A stretch of DNA of 64,000 nucleotides from an uncultured Acetobacteraceae bacterium (GTDB lineage: Bacteria; Pseudomonadota; Alphaproteobacteria; Acetobacterales; Acetobacteraceae): NCBI GenBank assembly GCA_903918315.1, contig CAIXEA010000025.1, positions 25,246-89,245 of the forward strand. Reading direction: 5' to 3'. This document shows positions 24,515-32,497 of the stretch, in pieces. The notes under the pieces are model-generated. The model was not told where the DNA came from. It searched no databases and saw only the letters and a program-made list of their open reading frames with translations. The stretch's first letter is position 1; each line of letters opens with the position of its first letter. Both the position numbers and the translations under genes were made by a program.

Positions 24515-25435
24515 TTATGCCGCTTGCAGGGCGGCTTCGCGCGCGGGGCGCGGGAAGTCGGGATCGAAGACTTTGGTCGCCATCACCTGGCAGCGCCGCA
24601 TCAGGCGGAGCTCGTTCGGTCCGTAATCGGCGATGGCGCGGTGGATGGTGCTGAGGTGATCCCAGATCAGCAGATCGCGCTCATTCCACTCATGGGTGTA
24701 GCGGAACCGCATCTCCAGTTGATGCGCGAACAGGTGGTCCAGCAGCGCATCGCTTTCCGCCTGCGGCAGTTCGTTGATGCGGGTGGCATAGCCGGGATTG
24801 GCGTACAGCGCTTTGCGGCCGCTGATCGGGTGGGTGAGGATCAGCTTATGGACCACCGGCGGGCGGCGCTTGCGCTGTTCCGGCGTCATGGGCGGGCGGC
24901 CGGAGGCGCGATCCCGCCGCATATGCTCCCAGAATTTCTCGAAATCATGAGTCGCGGTCAGCCCTTCGAGCCGGGCTTTCATGTCGTCCGCCAACGCGTC
25001 ATAGGCGGCGTACATATTGGAGAATTCGGTCCCGCCCAGCGCCTTGCCATCCCGGCGCGGAATGCGGATGCCATAGAGCACATTCACGAAGCCGCGCACG
25101 TCGCGATACGACATGTCGGTGTGCCAGTCCTGCCCGGCATCGGGGGAGCCGATATAGGCCCCGTTTTCCTTGATGTTTGAGAGCACGCCGACATTGGCGA
25201 GCGGGTCGGTGGTCTTGTCCGGGTCTTGCGCCGAGGCGCCCTGAATATCGCCAAAGCGTAGCGAAAATCTCTGAACATCACCGATGTCGAGGTCCTGTTC
25301 CGGAAAGCGCAACACGCCGTGCTCGCCCAGAGCGTTGAGGATGCGGCCGAAATCGCCCTCGGTCAGCGGTCGCGATAGATCGATGCCGCGTATGGTGGCG
25401 CCCAGGATGGCGCCGGTCGGTTCGACGGTCAGCAT
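24515..25435 (-). CDS. TauD/TfdA family Fe(II)/2-oxoglutarate dioxygenase
   Basis: 306 residues, usual length. GATIRGIDLSRPL, then DWHTDMSYRD with the iron-binding His 105 and Asp 107, a central LTHPISGRKALYANPGYATRI, and WDHLSTIHRAIADYG holding the distal His 265; the Arg that binds 2-oxoglutarate should lie shortly after. It would hydroxylate a substrate such as taurine, an aryloxyalkanoate or another acid. GGGAG precedes the ATG at 25435. The gene lies upstream of FAH and SDR genes on the same strand. Confidence 0.92.
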   Translation of the reverse strand: MLTVEPTGAILGATIRGIDLSRPLTEGDFGRILNALGEHGVLRFPEQDLDIGDVQRFSLRFGDIQGASAQDPDKTTDPLANVGVLSNIKENGAYIGSPDAGQDWHTDMSYRDVRGFVNVLYGIRIPRRDGKALGGTEFSNMYAAYDALADDMKARLEGLTATHDFEKFWEHMRRDRASGRPPMTPEQRKRRPPVVHKLILTHPISGRKALYANPGYATRINELPQAESDALLDHLFAHQLEMRFRYTHEWNERDLLIWDHLSTIHRAIADYGPNELRLMRRCQVMATKVFDPDFPRPAREAALQAA

Positions 25436-25576
25436 GGCGTTACTCCCTTCTGTTGGAACGACGATAATCCTGGCACGGGGAATTGGCTACAGACGGGGCA
25501 AGGCTATTGGGCCAAGCGCTGGCCGCGGGCGCGGAACCATGCCAAAATCCCCCCATCGAAAAACGGCGGAAACCCA

Positions 25577-26632
25577 ATGAGTCTGATCGAGATCGGCGGC
25601 ATCGACTGCGATATTCATCCCGCGGTCCCCAACCTGAAGGCGCTGTATCCCTATCTGTCCGACCACTGGCGCGACATCGTCGTCCAGCGTGGGATGCATG
25701 AGCTGAACTCCATCGCTTATCCCGCCAATTCGCCTCTGACATCCCGCCCGGACTGGCGCATTCCCGGCAAACCCGCTGGGTCGGACCTGGAACTCATGCG
25801 CCAGCACGCGCTGAACCCGTTCCAGACCTCGATCGCCATCGCCAACTGCCTGTACGGCGTGCAGTTGCTGTTCAGTGAGGATATGGGCGCCGGCTTCGCC
25901 CGGGCGGTCAATGATTGGATGGCGGCCGAATGGCTGGACAAGGAGCCGCGTTTGCGCGCCTCCATCGTCGTGCCGGCGCAGAACCCCGAGATGGCGGTCG
26001 ATGAAATCAACCGAGTCGCGGGTGACAAACGCTTCGTGCAGGTGCTGATGCTGGTCATGGGCGACATGCCGCTGGGCAAACGCCACTACTGGCCGATCTA
26101 CGCCGCCGCCGAGAAGCACGGTCTGCCCATCGGCATCCACGCCGGCAGCGCCTATCGCCACGCGGTCACGCCGCTCGGCTGGCCGTCATATTATACTGAG
26201 GATTACGCCGCCCAGGCCGCCGCCTTCCAGCAGGCGCTCTCGTCGCTGATCTGTGAGGGCGTGTTCGTCAAATACCCCGATTTGAAGGTCGTGCTGCTGG
26301 AATCCGGCTTCACCTGGTTGCCGGCGCATCTGTGGCGGTTAACGAAATTCTGGCGTGGGCTGCGGATGGAAATCCCCTGGGTCGATCGCTCCCCGGCCGA
26401 GATCGTGCGCAACAATGTCCGCCTGACCATCACGCCCTGCGACGCGCCCCCGACGGAGGACATGTTCCAAAAGCTGATGGAACATATGGATTCGGATGAG
26501 CTGTTGCTGTTCTCCACCGACTATCCGCACTGGCAATTCGAGGGGGAGGATGTGCTGCCGCCTGGGCTGTCACCGACGCTGGTGCGCAAGATGATGATCG
26601 ATAATCCGCGGGCGACCTATTCGCGGTTGTGA
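25577..26632 (+). CDS. Amidohydrolase 2 family metal-dependent hydrolase/decarboxylase
   Basis: 351 residues. The DxH metal motif IDCDIHP lies at the N-terminus, GLPIGIHAGSAYRH carries the next metal His, and LFSTDYPHWQFE has the conserved Asp with H of the ACMSD-like group. Members decarboxylate or hydrolyse ring-derived acids. A close paralogue occurs at 28157, sharing the pattern GWPSYYxED followed by AQ and TDYPHW. Between them is an MFS carrier on the opposite strand. Divergent from the TauD gene. Confidence 0.88.
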   Translation: MSLIEIGGIDCDIHPAVPNLKALYPYLSDHWRDIVVQRGMHELNSIAYPANSPLTSRPDWRIPGKPAGSDLELMRQHALNPFQTSIAIANCLYGVQLLFSEDMGAGFARAVNDWMAAEWLDKEPRLRASIVVPAQNPEMAVDEINRVAGDKRFVQVLMLVMGDMPLGKRHYWPIYAAAEKHGLPIGIHAGSAYRHAVTPLGWPSYYTEDYAAQAAAFQQALSSLICEGVFVKYPDLKVVLLESGFTWLPAHLWRLTKFWRGLRMEIPWVDRSPAEIVRNNVRLTITPCDAPPTEDMFQKLMEHMDSDELLLFSTDYPHWQFEGEDVLPPGLSPTLVRKMMIDNPRATYSRL

Positions 26633-26633
26633 C

Positions 26634-26677
26634 GGAGCGGATAGCGGCACAGAACGCTGTTGCCTTCTATCCGCTCC
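26634..26677. terminator. Bidirectional terminator hairpin
   Basis: GGAGCGGATAG at 26634-26644 is perfectly repeated inverted at 26667-26677 (CTATCCGCTCC). It sits between two convergent stop codons at 26632 and 26685, and a weaker inner pairing of GGCA and TGCC is possible. Confidence 0.75.
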
Positions 26678-26684
26678 GGCCGGC

Positions 26685-28001
26685 TCAGTGCCCGCTACCC
26701 ACGCTCCCCGCCTTTCGTAGCCGGGCATGCGGGATCGCGAAGGCCGCCAGGAACGATCCGAAGCCGATGAGCAAAGCGGCGGCGGAGAAGCCGGTGTAAA
26801 TCGTGCCTGTCGCGTCCTTTAAATAGCCGACGGACGCGGGCCCCAACAGGCCGCCGAACTGGCCCATCGCGCTGATCAGCGCAATGCCCGCCGCCGCGCC
26901 CCGGCCTTCCAGCCACACCGGCGGTATGGTCCAGAAGATCATGAACAGCGAGTAGGCGCTGCCCACCGAGACCGCCAGCAGCATCGCGGTTCCGATCAGG
27001 CTCCCCGACACCAAAGGCAGGGCCAGGTAGCATGCCGCGGCCGCCAACCCGGCACCCAGCATGTGCCATTTGCGCTCCAGCGCCCGGTCGGAACTGCGGC
27101 AGAGGATCAGAACCTCGATCGCCGCGAAGCCCCAGACGAACATCAGGATATGCGCGGCCTCGGTCACCGATTTGGCACCGGCCTGTTGCAGCAAGGTCGG
27201 GAACCAGACGTTGCTGTTATTGAGGTAGGCGGTGCTGAAATAGATGAACACCATCAGCCAGACGCGCGGGCTGGTGAAAACCTCCATCACGCTGGCTGCC
27301 ACGCCGTGCTTATGAGCCGCTCGATCCGCCGCCATATCGGCGACCACGATATCTTTTTCCGCCTGGGTCAGGAATTTGGCGTTTTCCGGCCGATCAGTCA
27401 GCACGAACCAGGCCGCGAGGCCCAGCAGAACGGCGGGCACGCCATCGATCAGAAACAGCCAGCGCCAGCCGCGCATGCCCATGAAGCCGTCCATCCCATC
27501 CATGATCCCACCGGAGATCGCGCCGCCGACGATGCCGGACAGGGGAATGCCGACAAGGAACAGGCTGGTCGCCCGGCCGCGCTGATGGTTCGGGAACCAG
27601 AAGCTTAGATAGAGCAGCACGCCGGGGAAGAACCCGGCCTCAAACGCGCCGAGGAAGAAGCGCTGGATGTAGAACCAGGTATCGTTCTGGGCCCAGGCCA
27701 TGGAAATCGTGACCAGGCCCCAGAGCGTCATGATCCGCATCAGGGTTTTCGGCGCCCCGATCTTCAACAGCCACATGTTGCTGGGCACTTCGAACAGGAT
27801 ATAGCCGACGAAGAAAGCAGACGTGATCAGCCCGAATACCGTGTCCGAAAGGTGCATGTCCTTCATGAACTGCAACTTTGCGTAGCCGATACTGACGCGG
27901 TCGAGGTAGTTGATGACGTAGCATGCCAGCAGGAACGGCAGCAGGCGCCAGCCGATCTTGCGATAGACGGCGTTGTGGTCGGGCACGGCGGGTGCGGTCA
28001 T
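26685..28001 (-). CDS. MFS transporter, anion:cation symporter type
   Basis: 438 residues from the ATG at 28001 (MTAPAVPDHNAVYRKIGWR). Twelve predicted transmembrane segments and the loop motifs of the anion:cation symporter (ACS) group: CYVINYLDRVSIGYA in the first helix, GAFEAGFFPGVLLYLSFWFP, RGRATSLFLVGIPLSG and GWRWLFLIDGVPAVLLG. These proteins move organic anions such as tartrate, phthalate or hydroxyphenylacetate with protons. It is flanked by two paralogous amidohydrolases, the likely users of the imported compound. A GGGGAG stands before the start. Confidence 0.92.
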   Translation of the reverse strand: MTAPAVPDHNAVYRKIGWRLLPFLLACYVINYLDRVSIGYAKLQFMKDMHLSDTVFGLITSAFFVGYILFEVPSNMWLLKIGAPKTLMRIMTLWGLVTISMAWAQNDTWFYIQRFFLGAFEAGFFPGVLLYLSFWFPNHQRGRATSLFLVGIPLSGIVGGAISGGIMDGMDGFMGMRGWRWLFLIDGVPAVLLGLAAWFVLTDRPENAKFLTQAEKDIVVADMAADRAAHKHGVAASVMEVFTSPRVWLMVFIYFSTAYLNNSNVWFPTLLQQAGAKSVTEAAHILMFVWGFAAIEVLILCRSSDRALERKWHMLGAGLAAAACYLALPLVSGSLIGTAMLLAVSVGSAYSLFMIFWTIPPVWLEGRGAAAGIALISAMGQFGGLLGPASVGYLKDATGTIYTGFSAAALLIGFGSFLAAFAIPHARLRKAGSVGSGH

Positions 28002-28156
28002 CCTGTTGGTCTCCCCATTGTTCGGCGGAGGCTCCATAGCGGGCGCGTCTGTCGTTGGCCATAGGGTGGACCGGGAATACCGCGCCCCGAGAAACGTGGA
28101 CAAACCGCCGCGACAGGCGGACAATCGTCGCCATTCACCACCGGAGCGCCCTTCCG

Positions 28157-29269
28157 ATGAACGTCCAGGTTACTGCCCGTCCGACGCCGCTGATCACCAA
28201 AGCGTCCAAGCTGGCGACGGCCGACTGCGACATCCATCCGCAGCGCTCCAACGACAAGCAGCTGCATCCCTATATGGAGAAGCGCTGGATCGAGCATATG
28301 CAGACCTTCGGCGCCCGGCCGCGGCAGGCCTATCAGGCCGGGCCGGCCTATCCCAAGGGGCAGCCCAATGCGTCCCGCCGTGATGCCTGGCCGCCGGACG
28401 GCGGGCGCCCCGGCAGCTCGCTGGCCTTCATGCGGGAACAGCTGCTGGACCAGAACAATTGCGTGCTCGGCATCCTCAACCCGACCGGCGATAACGGGCA
28501 GGCCTATCAGAACCGCGAATTCGGCGCCGCCGTTTGCCACGCCATGAACGAATGGATCCTGAACGAGTGGCTGATCCCGGAGCCGCGCCTGAAAGGGTCC
28601 ATCGTCGTGCCGTTCGAGGATCCGGAGGCCGCGCTGAAAGAGCTCGAGCTCTACGCCGGCAATCCGCATTTCGCCCAGGTCCTGATGCTGAACCGCACCG
28701 CGGAGCCGGCGGGGCAGAAGCGCTACTGGAAACTCTATGAGGCCGCCGCCGCCGCCAATCTTCCCATCGGCGTGCATGCCTTCGGCTTCGGCGGCCACCC
28801 CTCCAGCGGCTCCGGCTGGCCTTCGTACTACATCGAGGACATGGTCGGCCACGCCCAGTCCTGCCAGACCTTCCTGACGTCGATGGTCATCGAGGGCGTG
28901 TTCGAACGCATTCCGAATACGAAACTGGTGCTGATCGAGGGCGGCTTCGCCTGGCTGCCGTCATTGGCCTGGCGGCTGGACAAAATCTGGAACCGCCTGC
29001 GGGTCGAAACCCCGCATCTGAAGCGCCTGCCGAGCGAATATATCCACGAGAACCTGTGGCTCACCACCCAGCCCATGGAAGAACCCGCCAAGCGCGAGCA
29101 GGTCCTTGACGCCATCGACTGGATTGGATGGGATCGGCTGTTGTTCGCGACCGACTACCCGCATTGGGATTACGACGACCCCGATCAGGTGCTGCCGATG
29201 CCGCTGGCGGAGCAGAAGAAGCGGGACTTCTTCTTGAATAACGCGGTGAAGTTGTACCGGCAGGGGTAA
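28157..29269 (+). CDS. Amidohydrolase 2 family metal-dependent hydrolase/decarboxylase (paralogue)
   Basis: 370 residues from the ATG at 28157; the upstream part of the frame is the divergent promoter region. Metal motif ATADCDIHPQ, a central LPIGVHAFGFGGHPSSGSG, GWPSYYIEDMVGHAQSCQ, LIEGGFAWLPSLAWRLDK, and LLFATDYPHWDYDDPDQ. It is longer than its paralogue because of an insertion (RPRQAYQAGPAYPKGQPN) after the first motif. Likely to act on the substrate carried by the MFS protein or on a later intermediate; substrate not known. Confidence 0.88.
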   Translation: MNVQVTARPTPLITKASKLATADCDIHPQRSNDKQLHPYMEKRWIEHMQTFGARPRQAYQAGPAYPKGQPNASRRDAWPPDGGRPGSSLAFMREQLLDQNNCVLGILNPTGDNGQAYQNREFGAAVCHAMNEWILNEWLIPEPRLKGSIVVPFEDPEAALKELELYAGNPHFAQVLMLNRTAEPAGQKRYWKLYEAAAAANLPIGVHAFGFGGHPSSGSGWPSYYIEDMVGHAQSCQTFLTSMVIEGVFERIPNTKLVLIEGGFAWLPSLAWRLDKIWNRLRVETPHLKRLPSEYIHENLWLTTQPMEEPAKREQVLDAIDWIGWDRLLFATDYPHWDYDDPDQVLPMPLAEQKKRDFFLNNAVKLYRQG

Positions 29270-29277
29270 TTGCTGAG

Positions 29278-29323
29278 AGCATGATCGCCAGAGGTGGAAC
29301 CACACGGCGGCGTGAATCATGCG
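29278..29323. repeat. Intergenic palindromic element, copy 1
   Basis: GCATGAT near 29279 is inverted as ATCATGC ending at 29322, around a core GAGGTGGAACCAC that can itself pair. The same layout with the same AGGTGGAA core occurs after the SDR gene at 37542-37594. The shared plan suggests a dispersed element of the host genome. Confidence 0.55.
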
Positions 29324-29338
29324 ACCAATCAAAGATTT

Positions 29339-29379
29339 CCAGAGCACAATTGGGTCAACTTGACCCAATTGTGCTCTGG
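29339..29379. terminator. 41-base near-perfect palindrome between convergent genes
   Basis: The arm at 29339-29358 (CCAGAGCACAATTGGGTCAA) is repeated exactly inverted at 29360-29379, with one base between. The 20-bp stem lies between the amidohydrolase stop at 29269 and the higA stop at 29409, so a bidirectional terminator is the simplest reading. It has no T tract beyond the stem. Confidence 0.65.
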
Positions 29380-29408
29380 ACTGTGTCTGCGGCTTGCGGG
29401 TGAGCGAA

Positions 29409-29699
29409 TTACGCAGCCTCACCGCGTCGTGGCAGCGCATCAATCGCGGCGCCAACCGTCAGCCGTGCCCGCCGCAGATCGTAGAGCTGCTGCAAGCCCA
29501 ACCAAATCTCGGGCCCGGTCCCAAACCAATGGCCCAGCCGCAAAGCCGTATCCGCGGTCACGCCCCGCTGCCCGTTGATAATCTGGGTGACGCGATTGAT
29601 CGGCACGTTGATCTGCCGGGCCAGTTCCGCCGCGCTTAAGCCAATCTCGTTCAACTCGTCGGCAAGGTGCTCCCCGGGATGGATGGGACTACGGGCCAT
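29409..29699 (-). CDS. higA: HigA-type antitoxin
   Basis: 96 residues from the ATG at 29699, which follows GGGAG; a TTG seven codons upstream is the alternative. ARSPIHPGEHLADELNEIG and SAAELARQINVPINRVTQI form the HTH_3 domain of VapI/HigA antitoxins, followed by GQRGVTADTALRLGHWF. It binds and neutralises the toxin encoded just upstream and represses the operon. In HigBA systems the toxin gene comes first, as here. Gap of 17 bases from the toxin stop. Confidence 0.92.
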   Translation of the reverse strand: MARSPIHPGEHLADELNEIGLSAAELARQINVPINRVTQIINGQRGVTADTALRLGHWFGTGPEIWLGLQQLYDLRRARLTVGAAIDALPRRGEAA

Positions 29700-29716
29700 G
29701 GTGTCTTGCTCCCAGA

Positions 29717-30004
29717 TCAATCATGGTAGTCGACGATTTCAACATTGCTCGGGCCGGAGGCCCCCTCAGGCCACTCAAAACAGATCCGCCACTGATCGTT
29801 GATCCGGATGCTATACTGTCCCTGACGGTCACCCCGCAGAGCCTCCAGCCGGTTTCCGGCAAAGCCCCGAAGAGCCTGCAAATGTGGTGCCGTCTCAAGG
29901 CGATCCAGCCGAATTTCAGCCTGTCGGCGAAAGCTCTCGAAGGCCGCAACCCGGTCGCCATTCGCAAAGCGGCGCGTCTGCCGATCCCGGTAGCTCTCGA
30001 TCAT
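29717..30004 (-). CDS. higB: HigB/RelE-family toxin
   Basis: 95 residues. LRGFAGNRLEALRGDRQGQYSIRINDQWRICFEW is the core fold of HigB/GraT-like mRNA interferases that cut mRNA on the ribosome, with Arg and the terminal VEIVDYHD (His) as the expected active residues. The gene begins 63 bases after the end of sufA on the same strand and has its own palindromic operator. No frameshift is seen, so the pair should be functional. Confidence 0.92.
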   Translation of the reverse strand: MIESYRDRQTRRFANGDRVAAFESFRRQAEIRLDRLETAPHLQALRGFAGNRLEALRGDRQGQYSIRINDQWRICFEWPEGASGPSNVEIVDYHD

Positions 30005-30028
30005 GAGAGATACTATCCATAATTACGA

Positions 30029-30045
30029 ATGACGTAAAGCGTCAT
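30029..30045. promoter_or_regulatory. Palindromic operator of higBA
   Basis: ATGACG, five bases, CGTCAT: perfect 6-base arms 25 bases upstream of the higB start, in the AT-rich spacer after sufA. It is the expected place for HigA autorepression. Confidence 0.6.
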
Positions 30046-30067
30046 CAGCCTCAGAGCGCGTCAGCCA

Positions 30068-30436
30068 TCAAACGTGGAAACTCTCCCCGCACCCGCACCG
30101 GCCCTTCTCATTCGGATTGGTAAACGTGAACCCCGAGGTCAGCGCCTTCACCTCGTAATCCATCGTCGTGCCAATCAGGAACAGGCTGGCCTTGCGATCA
30201 ACCAGGACGGTGACGCCCTTGTCGTTCACCACCTCATCCCCCGGCCCGGGCGCGTCCGTCCAGCTCATGTCATACGACAGGCCGGAGCAGCCCTTGGTGT
30301 TAACGCCAATGCGCAGCAGCTTGCCCTGTTCGCCGCTTTCGTAAAGCCGGCGCAGCCGTTCGGCAGCCGTTTCCGTCACCTGCATCAGCGGCGGGAGGGC
30401 ACGGGTCTTACGGGGAGTCGCGGTCGTGGTGCTCAT
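30068..30436 (-). CDS. sufA: Fe-S cluster carrier SufA/IscA family
   Basis: 122 residues. The HesB/A-type fold with the three cluster ligands: Cys 50 (NTKGCSGLSY) and Cys 114 and 116 (GRCGCGESF). It takes a cluster from the SufBCD scaffold and gives it to target apoproteins. Last gene of the suf operon, 24 bases after sufT. Confidence 0.94.
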   Translation of the reverse strand: MSTTTATPRKTRALPPLMQVTETAAERLRRLYESGEQGKLLRIGVNTKGCSGLSYDMSWTDAPGPGDEVVNDKGVTVLVDRKASLFLIGTTMDYEVKALTSGFTFTNPNEKGRCGCGESFHV

Positions 30437-30460
30437 GATGGCTTCCGATATGGTTATCGA

Positions 30461-30814
30461 TCAGAACATATTCAACTGCAGGCGGGCCTCTTCCGTCATG
30501 CGGGACTGATCCCACGGCGGCTCCCACACGGTTTCGACGTGGCACGACGTGACACCTGGCACCGCCAGCACGGCGTTCTGCACCTGCTCCGGCAGTTCCT
30601 GCGCGCTGGGGCAGGCCGGCGCGGTCAGGGTCATTTCGACCTTCACGCCGCCATCGTCGTTAATCTCGATCGCGTAGATTAGGCCGAGTTCGTAGATGTT
30701 CACCGGGATTTCCGGGTCATGCACGGTCTGGATGGCGGCGATCAGCGCGTCTTCGGTGGGCTTCGGCGTGGTGTCCCCGTCGGGGGTCCAGGCGGAATGG
30801 GTGGCGTCATTCAC
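30461..30814 (-). CDS. sufT: SUF system Fe-S assembly protein SufT (MIP18/DUF59)
   Basis: 117 residues from a GTG at 30814 preceded by AAGGAG; an ATG at 30835 would overlap sufU by 29 bases. DALIAAIQTVHDPEIPVNIYELGLIYA and MTLTAPACPSAQEL with the conserved Cys define the DUF59 family. In bacteria it assists maturation of Fe-S proteins. Overlaps the sufU stop. Confidence 0.92.
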   Translation of the reverse strand: MNDATHSAWTPDGDTTPKPTEDALIAAIQTVHDPEIPVNIYELGLIYAIEINDDGGVKVEMTLTAPACPSAQELPEQVQNAVLAVPGVTSCHVETVWEPPWDQSRMTEEARLQLNMF

Positions 30815-31268
30815 TGCTGGTCTCCTTGGTTCCATCCAGCGCCGCGATCAGCGCATGCCATGGCAGGGTCGCGCATTTCACGCGCGAGGGATATTCATGC
30901 ACGCCCGAAAGCGGTGCCAACCGTTCCATGGCCGCATCGCAAGCCGGGCAAACCCCGGTGCGCGCCATCTCCCGGAATGCCTCAAACATCGCCTTGGTAT
31001 CGGCTTTCGACCGGCCTTGCACCGTCTCGGCCATCAGATCAGCCGAGGCGACGCTGATCGCGCAACCCCGCGCTTCGAAACCCGTGGCGGCGATGGTCGT
31101 GTCCGGGGAGAATTTCACCCAGACCTGCACCCGGTCGCCGCACATCGGATTGTCGCCCTTGGCGGTGGAGTCAAAATCCTCCAGCCGCTGGGCATGGCGC
31201 GGATGCCGGCCGTGATCGAGGATCACTTCCTGATACAGATCCCGCACATCGTCGAAAGCTTCGGCCAT
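30807..31268 (-). CDS. sufU: SufU sulfur-transfer / scaffold-like protein
   Basis: 153 residues. IscU-like fold: LYQEVILDHGRHPRH, GDNPMCGDRV (Cys 43, Asp 45), ARGCAISVASADLMAE (Cys 69) and SRVKCATLPWHAL (Cys 132), the zinc ligands and sulfur acceptor. It receives persulfide sulfur from SufS, the job SufE does in E. coli; no sufE lies in this cluster. The ATG shares a base with the sufS stop. Confidence 0.93.
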   Translation of the reverse strand: MAEAFDDVRDLYQEVILDHGRHPRHAQRLEDFDSTAKGDNPMCGDRVQVWVKFSPDTTIAATGFEARGCAISVASADLMAETVQGRSKADTKAMFEAFREMARTGVCPACDAAMERLAPLSGVHEYPSRVKCATLPWHALIAALDGTKETSSE

Positions 31269-32497
31269 CAGGTGAAGAACTCCCGCACGCGATTGAGCGT
31301 GTCCGCCAGGACGTCGATTTCTTCCAAAGTCGTATAGACGCCGAAGCTCGCCCGCGCCGTGCTGTCCAGACCGAGGCGCCGCATCAACGGTTCGGCGCAG
31401 TGATGCCCGGCGCGCACGGCAATGCCCTGGCGATCCAGCAGTGTCGCCACGTCGTGGGCATGCGCCTTGTCCAGGGTGAAGGAAATCACGCCGCCGCGAT
31501 CCTGGGCGCGGCCGTAAATGCGGATGCCCTCGATCGCCGACAGGCGGGCGATAGCATGATCCGTCAGCGCCGCCTCATGCGCCGCCATCGCGTCGTAGCC
31601 AATCGACTGCACGTAATCGATCGCGGCTTTCAGGCCGATCCCTTCGAGGATCGCCGGCGTCCCGGCCTCAAATTTATGCGGCACCTGCGCCCAGGTGGAT
31701 TTTTCATAGGTCACCGACGAAATCATGTCGCCGCCGCCCATGAACGGCGGCATTTCCTCCAGCAGCTCCCGGCGTCCCCACAGAACGCCAATGCCCGTCG
31801 GGCCGTACAACTTATGGCCGGTCCAGCAATAAAAATCGCAGCCCAGCGCCTGCACATCGATGCGGCGATGCACGATTGCCTGGGAGCCGTCGAACATCAC
31901 CTTCGCGCCATGCGCATGCGCGATTTGCACGATCCGTTCGGCCGGCGTGACGGTGCCGAGGACGTTCGACATATGGGTGATCGAGACCAGTCCCACCTTG
32001 CCATCCTGCAACAGCGCCTCAAACGCCGCCATATCCAGCTCACCCGCATCGGTGATCGGCGCCACCCGCAGCTCGATCCCATGCGAGTCCCGCAGCATCT
32101 GCCAGGGCACGATGTTGGAATGATGCTCCATCGCTGAAATCACCACCGCCTGGCCGGGCTTCAAAACCCCGCGGCCATAGCTATGCGCGACCAGGTTCAT
32201 CGCGCCGGTGCTATTGCCGGTGAAGATGATCTCGGCCCGATCCGACGCATTCATCAGCGCCGCCACCGCATCGCGGGTGGCCTCATACGCGTCGGTGGTC
32301 CGTTCACTCATCCAGTGCAGACCGCGATGGATATTGGCGTATTGCGTCTCCATCGCGTTCACCATCGCGTCGATCACCACGCGCGGCTTCTGCGCCGAGG
32401 CGCCGCTATCGAGATAGACCAGCGGTTTCCCACGGATGGTCTGCCGCAGGATCGGGAAATCCTCCCGGATACGGGCGACGTCGAAGGGGATGGTCAT
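31268..32497 (-). CDS. sufS: Cysteine desulfurase SufS
   Basis: 409 residues from the ATG at 32497, overlapping the sufD stop as ATGA. Type II aminotransferase-fold enzyme: VYLDSGASAQKP, ISAMEHHSNIVPW, CWTGHKLYGPTGIGVLWG (PLP Lys near 228) and RAGHHCAEPLMRRLG (active Cys near 366). It removes sulfur from cysteine and hands it to SufU. Confidence 0.96.
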   Translation of the reverse strand: MTIPFDVARIREDFPILRQTIRGKPLVYLDSGASAQKPRVVIDAMVNAMETQYANIHRGLHWMSERTTDAYEATRDAVAALMNASDRAEIIFTGNSTGAMNLVAHSYGRGVLKPGQAVVISAMEHHSNIVPWQMLRDSHGIELRVAPITDAGELDMAAFEALLQDGKVGLVSITHMSNVLGTVTPAERIVQIAHAHGAKVMFDGSQAIVHRRIDVQALGCDFYCWTGHKLYGPTGIGVLWGRRELLEEMPPFMGGGDMISSVTYEKSTWAQVPHKFEAGTPAILEGIGLKAAIDYVQSIGYDAMAAHEAALTDHAIARLSAIEGIRIYGRAQDRGGVISFTLDKAHAHDVATLLDRQGIAVRAGHHCAEPLMRRLGLDSTARASFGVYTTLEEIDVLADTLNRVREFFT

